NCBI GenBank assembly: GCA_028717525.1
Contig: JAQUNT010000060.1
Coordinates: forward strand, 1 to 9,045
DNA: 9,045 bases
DNA from: Elusimicrobiota bacterium
GTDB taxonomy: Bacteria > Elusimicrobiota > Elusimicrobia > UBA1565 > UBA9628
Direction: 5' to 3'
Positions within the stretch are counted from its first letter, which is position 1; each line of letters opens with the position of its first letter. A program made the translations under genes and the position numbers. Shown here in pieces: positions 1-6,900 of this stretch. A model generated the notes under the pieces. It was not told where the DNA came from. It did not search any database and saw only the letters and a program-made list of their open reading frames with translations.

Positions 1-697
1 CGGCCATGAACCAGAGGGGGTAGACCACGGCGTTGTGCCCGTTGGGATGCACGCAGCAGAGCAGGAGGCCGAGGCCCAAAGGCGCCAGGTCGGCCAGGCG
101 CCGGCTCTCCCAGGCGCGGCGCAGGCAGAGCAGGCCCAGGATGACGACTCCGACCATGAAGCCGCTGTGCATGTTGGCCCAGGGCAGGAGTGCCGCGGCC
201 ATGGCCCAGGGCACCCAGGCCCTGCCGTCCTCCCAGAGGGCCGCCCAGTAGAGGAACAAGGCGGTGAGGAGGAAGGTCCAGTTCTGGGCCCGGGCCCCGT
301 AGTAGTTCAGGAAGGCGAACGCGGCCAAGGCCAGGAGGCAGAGGCTCTCGAACAGGGGCAGGCGGCGGCGCAGCAGGAGCAGCAGGAGGGCGAAGACGGC
401 CGTGAAGAGCAGCGCGTTGAAGGCCGCCAGGACCGGGTAGCCGCCCAGCTGGAAGACCAGGTAGCTCACGGTCTCCGCGCCCCATTCGATGGCGACCATG
501 GGCCGGCCGGAGGCGGGGAAGGAGAAGTCCTCGACCACGGGGAAGCGATGCTCCCGCACCACCCGCTCGCCGTCCTTGAGCTGCCAGAACAGGTCGTTGT
601 CCACGCTGATGCCCATCTTGAGCGCGGCCAGCGCGCCGAGCAGGGCCAAAAAGGCGGCGGCCAGGAGCCGGGAGCGGACGTCCCAGTTCTGCGGCAT
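1..697 (-). CDS. Polytopic membrane protein, GT-C-like, N-terminal part (3' end beyond window)
   Basis: I translated this frame by hand: it is open from the ATG at 697 to the window edge, giving 232 residues with no stop. Hydrophobic segments lie at about residues 10-27, 87-109, 117-133, 140-154, 161-191 and 203-216, so it is a multispanning inner-membrane protein. Motifs seen are DNDLFWQLKDGE (33-44), FPVVEDFSFPASGRP (52-66), EWGAE (71-75), PWANMHSGF (172-180) and HPNGHNAVVYP (217-227). A pattern of D-x-FW-x-L-x-x-G, then P-x-x-D-x-FS, then a W/E motif, then P-W-x-N-x-H is one I associate with large uncharacterised membrane proteins resembling GT-C polyprenyl-phosphate-sugar glycosyltransferases. 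The family is recognised by pattern only and no substrate can be named. Codon use is strongly GC-rich. No good Shine-Dalgarno precedes ATG 697; an in-frame TTG lies six codons upstream. The gene is divergent from the ATPase. Confidence 0.8.
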   Translation of the reverse strand, partial: MPQNWDVRSRLLAAAFLALLGALAALKMGISVDNDLFWQLKDGERVVREHRFPVVEDFSFPASGRPMVAIEWGAETVSYLVFQLGGYPVLAAFNALLFTAVFALLLLLLRRRLPLFESLCLLALAAFAFLNYYGARAQNWTFLLTALFLYWAALWEDGRAWVPWAMAAALLPWANMHSGFMVGVVILGLLCLRRAWESRRLADLAPLGLGLLLCCVHPNGHNAVVYPLWFMA

Positions 698-786
698 AGG
701 CGTAGATTCTACCAACTCCGGGAGGCCTGAGCGCCGAGACCTCTCCCTGAGAACCGGGACATAGGCGATCTGAGTCGCCGAAGGTC

Positions 787-834
787 TGCATGATAGTTGC
801 AATTTTACATGTAAAAATGCATGATATGTGCAAT
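787..834. repeat. Pair of 17-bp direct repeats overlapping the ATPase start
   Basis: TGCATGATAGTTGCAAT at 787-803 and TGCATGATATGTGCAAT at 818-834 match at 15 of 17 positions and start exactly 31 bp apart, about three helical turns. The second copy contains the ATG at 821 and runs into the ATG at 833. The stretch is markedly AT-rich against its surroundings. The pair looks like a tandem binding site for a regulator, possibly the ATPase itself through its helix-turn-helix-like segment. That role is inference. Confidence 0.65.
798..821. promoter_or_regulatory. 24-bp near-perfect palindrome, operator-like
   Basis: The core TTTTACATGTAAAA (803-816) is a perfect 14-bp palindrome. Flanking TGCA at 798-801 and TGCA at 818-821 extend it to 24 bp with only the A802/A817 pair mismatched. 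It sits directly upstream of the ATPase start and inside the direct-repeat pair. A weak promoter reading is TTGCAA at 797-802 and CATGAT at 820-825 with a 17-bp spacer, putting initiation at about the ATG at 833. A repressor bound here would cover that promoter. Confidence 0.6.
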
Positions 835-1987
835 GTATAAGAGATTCCTGGACCTGGGAGCCCTCCTCAAGAAGAAATCCCTTCTTCTGCTCGGCCCGCG
901 TCAGACTGGGAAAAGCACCTTGGCCCTAGGCCTGGGCCACGGGATCGAGTATTTCGACCTTTCCCGGACCGACACCTTCCGGGAGCTCAGCGCCCGTCCG
1001 GAGCTGCTCAGACAGCGCTTGTCCGAGCGGGCGCGCATCGTGGTAATCGACGAGGCCCAGAAGCTTCCAGAGCTTTTCGACGAAGTTCAGGTCCTGCTCG
1101 ACCGCAACAAGAACCTCCGGGTGCTGCTCACGGGCAGCAGCGCGCGCAAGCTGCGTCGTTCCGGGGTCAATCTCCTGCCCGGCCGGATCTGGCGCAAGCA
1201 GCTCTTCCCGCTCGTCTCAGCCGAGCTCGGCGAGGCGCGCATCGACGCGCGGGTCTGCCGGGGGTCCTTGCCGGGGATCATCGATGCGCAGGATTTTCGG
1301 AGCGAGCTCAAGAACTATGTCGGACTCTACTTGGAGGAGGAGATTCGCGCCGAAGGGCTCACGCGCAACGTCGGCAACTTCAACCGCTTCCTCACCACGG
1401 CGGCATTGGGCAACGCGGAGCAGCTCAACTACACGAACATCGCCAACGACACCGGCATCCCGCTCAACACCGTCAAAGGCTACTTCCACATCCTCTACGA
1501 CACGCTCCTCGGCTACGAGCTGCCGCCCTACCGGAAGACCAGGACCAGGAAGGCCGTGGCCACGCCGAAGTTCTATTTCTTCGACATCGGCGTGGTCAAC
1601 GAGCTCCTCGGCCGCTTCGAGGTCGCGCGCCACGGCGATCTCTTCGGCAAGGCCTTCGAGCACCTGATCTTCACGGAGCTCAAGGCGGCCCTCGAGTATT
1701 TCGATTCCGACCGGCCGCTGTCCTATTGGCGCAGCTTGTCCAAGTTCGAGGTGGATTTCATGCTCGGAGACGACATCGCCATAGAGGTCAAGGGCAAGAG
1801 CGTCATATCCCCGAGGGACGAGCGCTCGCTGTCCGCGCTCGCCGAGGAGCTGCCGCTCAAGCGCAGGATCGTCGTCTGCCTGGAGCCCCGGCGCCGGCGC
1901 AGCGAGGCCGGCCATGAGATCGTCCCGGCCGAGGAGTTCCTCGCCGAACTGTGGGGGCGCGGGACCCGGGGGTTTCTGGCCGGGTGA
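833..1987 (+). CDS. AAA-family ATPase with C-terminal DUF4143 domain
   Basis: This 384-residue protein has the usual length and layout of the AAA_14/DUF4143 family. Residues 1-140 are a P-loop ATPase: Walker A GPRQTGKS at 21-28, Walker B VVIDEAQ with Asp73-Glu74, and a sensor-like strand VLLTGSSARKL at 97-107. Residues about 160-384 are DUF4143. They include a helix-turn-helix-like stretch (196-225, NYTNIANDTGIPLNTVKGYF) and a PD-(D/E)XK-nuclease-like core with Glu276 in FEHLI, Asp308 in EVDF and Glu318/Lys320 in IEVKGK. I chose ATG 833 because family members typically begin MYKR-x-LDL; ATG 821 would add four residues. No Shine-Dalgarno is visible. The gene is alone on its strand, with an operator-like palindrome at its start. 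Such genes are common, horizontally scattered and functionally unresolved. DNA binding and conserved nuclease-like residues are plausible, but no reaction has been assigned. It is convergent with the caspase operon. Confidence 0.92.
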   Translation: MYKRFLDLGALLKKKSLLLLGPRQTGKSTLALGLGHGIEYFDLSRTDTFRELSARPELLRQRLSERARIVVIDEAQKLPELFDEVQVLLDRNKNLRVLLTGSSARKLRRSGVNLLPGRIWRKQLFPLVSAELGEARIDARVCRGSLPGIIDAQDFRSELKNYVGLYLEEEIRAEGLTRNVGNFNRFLTTAALGNAEQLNYTNIANDTGIPLNTVKGYFHILYDTLLGYELPPYRKTRTRKAVATPKFYFFDIGVVNELLGRFEVARHGDLFGKAFEHLIFTELKAALEYFDSDRPLSYWRSLSKFEVDFMLGDDIAIEVKGKSVISPRDERSLSALAEELPLKRRIVVCLEPRRRRSEAGHEIVPAEEFLAELWGRGTRGFLAG

Positions 1988-2022
1988 AGCCCGGGACGGC
2001 TGTCATTAGTTCTCTTGCATCG

Positions 2023-2051
2023 GAGTGAAATCACTCAGGATGCTGAGTGAT
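2023..2051. terminator. Hairpin between convergent genes, possible bidirectional terminator
   Basis: ATCACTCAG (2030-2038) and CTGAGTGAT (2043-2051) form a perfect 9-bp stem with a four-base GATG loop. An upstream GAGTGA (2023-2028) can instead pair with TCACTC (2031-2036), so two hairpins compete for the middle arm. It lies 36 bases past the ATPase stop and 62 bases past the caspase operon stop. There is no clear T-tract on either strand, so intrinsic termination is uncertain. The rest of 1988-2112 shows nothing recognisable beyond two AGGCGGA copies at 2087 and 2104. Confidence 0.45.
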
Positions 2052-2112
2052 CCATGAAGCTCCCCTCATCCCCGCGCATTACGCGTAGGCGGACGAGCCT
2101 TTGAGGCGGATG

Positions 2113-3954
2113 TCAGTCGCCGCCTTTCGGATTGGGCGCCGGCGGGACGGCCATCTTGCGGCTCCGCAAGGCAGCCAGACTCGGCCTGATTTCCGGTTCC
2201 TGCGGGGACCCTCTGTCGGCTGACGCGGCCACGACCCTTTTTGATGCGTAATCATACAGCCCTTCGACGTCGCCTGCAGGGTCGGTCTCCGGCGCCGTGG
2301 CAGAGCCTAGTCCTTCCAGTATCGCTTGCGTGAAGAGTCCGTGTCCGGAACGGGGTTCTATCGCGCAGCATTGACGCATGCGCGCGGCTGACAGCATGAT
2401 GGTCCGCTTGAGGTCTGGAGCGGTCCAATTCTTGGTCACCAGCGGCCGTACTCCCGGCGCCTGGGCGGAGCGCGGACCAGTGCCGCAGAAGCAGGCATCA
2501 AGGATCAAGGTCGAGGTCCTGGCCGGCAGCTCCTCCAGCCGCGCAAGCAGAGTGCGAAGAGGATACGCCGTCTCTTCGGGATATGCCGGATCTGAGTCAT
2601 TGGACAACAGGAAGGCTTCTCCTGAGGCGGGCTCGCGCATGCCCCTGCCCGCGAAATAGACGATGACGCGACCATCTTGCGGGACCCGGTTCTTCATCCA
2701 AGCGTCCAGGTATTTGGAAAAATCCGCGAGCGTTGCATGGTCGTCCACCAACAGGGCGACGTTGTCCGCCGGGAATCCCAGGCGGGTGACGAGCAGGTCT
2801 CGCATCGCGACCGCGTCCTGCGCGGCATAGTCAGAGCGCTGCAGACCGCTCGAATAGCCCCCGACGCCTATGACCACGGCGAAAGCCCGCGGGTCCGGCG
2901 GCCGGGCCAGCCCGGATTCCCCCAACAGAGCGGGAACGCTGCGATCCCATGTCTTTATCCCGCCGATCCGCGCCATGACGATGCCACGACTGTCAGGCAG
3001 GAAATACACCTGATTCACGTTCTTCCATGCGTCTTCCGGCGAGAAGCGTACGTTGGTCGGCTTTCCGAAGACCGTGGTATCCCAGGTCTTGAGCTCATTT
3101 CCCTTGACGTCATCCCAGAGCCTGACCATGCCATCCGCATGGCCTGTGAGCGCGAAGCGCGCGTCTGAAGAGCACGCCGCGCTGGTTATGGCATCGCTGG
3201 GCCGCGACTGCGGCCCTTTCCCTTTACTCCCGCCCTTGGGCTCGAAGGAGACTGCTACGGGCTCCTGAGCGTCTATGCGCCAGAACGAGATGCTCTCCGA
3301 GGTGGAGACGAATCTCTTTCCGTCGCCGCAGAAGGCCAGGGCGCGGACCACGGCAGGTGGGGAGCCGGTGCGCCAGGAGCCCAGCTGGCGGCCGTCAAAG
3401 GAGTCTCTCAACTCGATGATCCCCATCTTGGAGGAGACCAGCAACTTGCGGCCGTCGGGCGAGAAGGCGATGGCGGAAAAGCCCCGGCCCTCCTGCCACG
3501 ATGAGGCTTCGGCGAGGTCGGGCAAGTCCCAGGCTTGGATGAAGCCGTCGTTGAACGCGGCCAGCAGTTTCTTCCCGTCGCCCGTGAATGCCAGGGCTCT
3601 GACCGGGAAGACGGCGGAAGGGTAGCGGGGGGCCGCCTGGAGCGTGCCGGTCGCCAGAGACCAAAGGCGCACGGCCCCCAGAGGCGCATCGGCGCCCAGC
3701 ATGCCGTCCGCGGAGACGGCGACCGCGTCGGCGCTGCGCTGACCGAACCTCTTTATGAGCTGGCCCGAGGCAGCATCCCACAATTGCAGGCCCTGGCCGC
3801 TGACCAGGGCCTTGGACCCATCTTGTGAGAAGGCGATGATGTGGCCGCGCTCTATGCTCCACTGGGCTCCACCTGCCGGGCCCGGGCACAGGGCGAGAAC
3901 GACCGCGAGCAGGGGGTGCATCAGGGGCCCTATCTGAGCTTGATCCACTCCCAT
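2113..3954 (-). CDS. Exported WD40 beta-propeller / C14 pseudocaspase (catalytic His replaced by Arg)
   Basis: This 613-residue protein has three parts. A hydrophobic signal segment (13-30) ends at AGGA before Gln31. About seven WD40-like repeats span 37-338, with blade strands such as LQLWD, VRLWS, IQAWD, VRLWD and IKTWD. A peptidase C14 caspase domain spans 355-595. The fold landmarks are intact: AFAVVIGVGGY (357-367), the His strand VIVYFAGRG (430-438) and the Cys strand LILDACFCG (483-491). The His position is Arg437 (AGG, 2644-2646), so the His-Cys dyad is broken although Cys488 remains. Extra cysteines sit at 490, 529 and 530. The EF-hand-like loop of the upstream paralogue is missing. 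Start: ATG 3954 has GGAGAG six bases upstream and overlaps the preceding gene by 25 bases, implying coupled translation. ATG 3921 would give a tighter signal peptide (MHPLLAVV...) but lacks a Shine-Dalgarno. Likely role, by inference: a non-catalytic regulator, scaffold or decoy for the upstream caspase. Confidence 0.88.
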   Translation of the reverse strand: MGVDQAQIGPLMHPLLAVVLALCPGPAGGAQWSIERGHIIAFSQDGSKALVSGQGLQLWDAASGQLIKRFGQRSADAVAVSADGMLGADAPLGAVRLWSLATGTLQAAPRYPSAVFPVRALAFTGDGKKLLAAFNDGFIQAWDLPDLAEASSWQEGRGFSAIAFSPDGRKLLVSSKMGIIELRDSFDGRQLGSWRTGSPPAVVRALAFCGDGKRFVSTSESISFWRIDAQEPVAVSFEPKGGSKGKGPQSRPSDAITSAACSSDARFALTGHADGMVRLWDDVKGNELKTWDTTVFGKPTNVRFSPEDAWKNVNQVYFLPDSRGIVMARIGGIKTWDRSVPALLGESGLARPPDPRAFAVVIGVGGYSSGLQRSDYAAQDAVAMRDLLVTRLGFPADNVALLVDDHATLADFSKYLDAWMKNRVPQDGRVIVYFAGRGMREPASGEAFLLSNDSDPAYPEETAYPLRTLLARLEELPARTSTLILDACFCGTGPRSAQAPGVRPLVTKNWTAPDLKRTIMLSAARMRQCCAIEPRSGHGLFTQAILEGLGSATAPETDPAGDVEGLYDYASKRVVAASADRGSPQEPEIRPSLAALRSRKMAVPPAPNPKGGD

Positions 3955-6900
3955 CTGGCCCTCTCCCCCAACTGGTCAGGAGCGGGCATCGTCGTCGGTA
4001 TCTGTGTCACGTTCAGTTTCCGAGCTTCCTTGCTGACCTTGGTCTTCAGGAAGAGGTAGAGCTCGCGCGTGGTCACCTTGCCGTCGGCATCGATGTCTGC
4101 CTCGCCGCGCAATCCCCTGAGCAGGAAATACGTGAAGAGACCGTGACGTCCCGGAGGGTAATAGGTGCTGATCTGGTCGCCTCCGGTCGCGCTCAGGACC
4201 ACGACGTTTTGGCCCACATATTGGCTCTGGTCCATGACCGAAACCAATGGCCGGGCGCCGGGCGCGATGATGGAGCGCTGGCCCCGGCCGGAGAAGCAGG
4301 CGTCCAAGACCACCATGACGCGCTGAGCCGGCAAGGCGGAGAGTTGGGAAAGCAGCTCCTTGACGGATAGAGCGGTATTGAGGTAGCTCGGGTCCCCATC
4401 GGACGGCACCAGGTAGCTCTCCCCGGTGGCAGGGTCCGGGGCTCCATGCCCCGCGAAGTAGATGAAGACTCGGCTGTTCGCGTTGACCCTGTTCCTCAGC
4501 CATGGCCCCAGGGTCTTCCTCATCGAGGCCAGGTTGACCCCGCTGCCCGCGAGCGTGACCACATTCTCGGGCAGGAAGCCCATGGCCCGAGTCAGGTATC
4601 TCTGAACGGCCGACGCGTCATTGCTCGCGAAATCGACCTTCGGGATGCTGGCTTGACGATATTGTTGGCTTCCGAAGACGACCGCTACGGCGTCCCTGTC
4701 CATAGGCATGGCGGGGCTGGGCGGTTGGTCGACATCATCCTGCGTCGGCCTCTGCGCTGGGACGCGGCCATCGGCGGCGACCCGGCTGCCGAAGCCCTCG
4801 GTCCGGAAGACCCTCACCAGTTGATCGCTTCCGGCTGCGGCCACGGTCTCGCCGTCTGGGGAGAAGGCCACCGCGGCGACTGTCCCGCCGCTGCCCACGA
4901 CCGTGCCCTGGTCGGCGCCGGCGGACAAGTCCAGCAGGTGGACTTCGTTGCTCTGAGTCACAGCCAGGCTTCGGCCGTCAGGCGAGTACGACAAGGAAGC
5001 GATCGGGGAGCGGAGGTCGAAGCTTTGGGGCCTCTTGGCATTGGTCTTGGCATCCCAGAAGCGGATGCCCCCGCGGGCGTCTGCCGAGGCCAAGGTCCTA
5101 TAATCCGGGGCATAGGCGATGGCTGTGATCGGGGACGCGTGCCCCGGGAAAGCGGAACGAAGCTTCTTCGTGTCGATATCCCAAGTCCGCAGGGTCCCAT
5201 CCGCGCCGCCCGAAGCGAGATACCGTCCGCTGCGGGAGAATACCAATGCCTGAACCGGCCCCTCATGGCCGGACAGCTCGACCTTCTCCTGCGCGCCCTG
5301 GGCCGGAGTGACCACCTCGATGCGCGAGTCGGCCCGGCCTATCGCCAACCTCTTCCCGTCGGGGGTGAAAGCCAAGGCCACTGCGGGACTCTTGCCGGGA
5401 ATCTCCAGGAAGCCGACACCGTTGAGGTCCACCCAGAGGTCCTGTACGTAGACGTTGGTGGCATCGTCGGCCACGGCGAAGCTTCGTCCTTCCAGGGACA
5501 AGGCCAGCGCCTTGAGCGGGTTGGGGACCCTGAGCAGGAGCTTCTTGTCTTGGAAGTCTGCGGACCTGCCCCAGATGCGCACGGTGTGGTCCTGGCTGGC
5601 TGAGAGGATGGCCTTGGAGTCTGCGGTGTAGGCCACGGCTGTCACTGCGTCGGAATGTCCGATGAGGCGGACGACGTCGCCCTCCGGGCCCGTCGACTCT
5701 TCGGTCCCGGGCTTGACGACGATATTGGGGCCTTTGCCGCCCCGCTCCCTCCTACTGGCGATCACGTTGTGTGCGATGAGTCGCCCTACCTTGCGGGGGT
5801 CCTTGATGGTTTGCGCCATCCTGGCGGAGAAGGCCTCAGATGAAAGTGGCGGATGCGGTGCGGCCTCTGGTCCGCGCGGGTCGGGTTGCGGAGCCTCTGC
5901 GGGAGACACTTGTGAGGTCTGAGGATTGAACGGTTGCGGGTTCATCTCAGCCATCATCGGCCGCGGCATCCGATGACTCGCCAGCCTCGGATTCAAGGCC
6001 TCCAGCATGGTCAGACGGAAATGCTCGTATCGGACGCGATTGCCCCAAATCTCTACGGAGTAGTTGTCTCCGATGGTATCGAAGAGTCCTTTCGCTGTTT
6101 CGTTGTCTTTCGCAGCGAGCGCATAGCGGGCAAAGTTGTTCAACATCACGATGGACTTTGGACACTTCTGGATGATCTCGCGGAAACCGGTCTTGGTCTT
6201 GGACCATGAGAACCCTTCGGGACCAAAAATCGGTTCCCCGTCCAACTGTTCGTCCGCATCCGTCAAGCGAAGCAGAATCCTGGTGTATTGGTCCCAGCCG
6301 TATTTCTGCCCGACACGGCTGGCGAAAGCTTCTGCTTCTCCTGGCCAGCCTCCCCATTTCGGCCGCAAGAAGTGCGTCATGGTGGCGTGGAGATATGAAT
6401 AGTAGGGGAAAAGGCGCGCCCCATTTTCATAGATGGCATCGACCTTGTCCCTGCTCCAGCCTCGGTTGAAACCGACCGTGACAAGGCCGTCAAACACTTC
6501 TGGACATTTCTCCGGCAGAGCTAAGGCTTCTTGGAGGACCGCCTCGGCTTTAGAGAGCCGGTCGTTGAACGCCGCCCATTGCTCGGGGGTGACATACTGG
6601 GCCACCTTGGAGCCGCGTCCCCTAAAGGCGAACGCAGACCAGGCTTGCCCTAGCGCGGCGCGGGCCGTTACGGATTGCGGCCTTTGGTCAGCCCATTGCT
6701 TCAGAAGGTCGATTCGTCCCTGCGCAGCCTTGTCGTCGCCTCCCAGGTGCTCCAGGAATTCATACAGATAGTGCAGTTGCCATCCACCGTTGGGGAATCG
6801 AGCTTGCGTGCGCCTCAGTTCGGAGAACCACTTGTCAAATCCGGCGAAGTCCTTGCTTGCCAAGAGGTCTTTCGCGCGCTGCAATACCTGCCTTCCTGCC

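Noticed and set aside
340..420. CAGCAGGAG-type short tandem repeat
   Set aside because: It is the codon pattern of a Leu/Arg-rich transmembrane segment (poly-Leu then Arg) in the membrane protein, not a separate repeat element.
35..730. 231-residue plus-strand open frame at the left edge
   Set aside because: The translation is repetitive Gln/Glu/Gly/Ala without motifs. The minus strand encodes a membrane protein with clear transmembrane segments and family motifs.
1217..1915. Minus-strand open frame opposite the ATPase
   Set aside because: Shadow of the DUF4143 coding sequence, with no recognisable domain and no start signal.
833..1987. DUF4143 ATPase as half of a toxin-antitoxin or defence pair with the caspase operon
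   Set aside because: It is convergent with the caspases, has its own start-site operator and is separated by a hairpin. Solo DUF4143 ATPases are common, so proximity alone does not support a joint system.
4446..5603. Long plus-strand open frame opposite the WD40-caspase gene
   Set aside because: It lies entirely antisense to the clear WD40/C14 coding frame. Its translation is rich in Gly, Arg, Asp and His without domain pattern, as expected for a shadow in GC-rich DNA.
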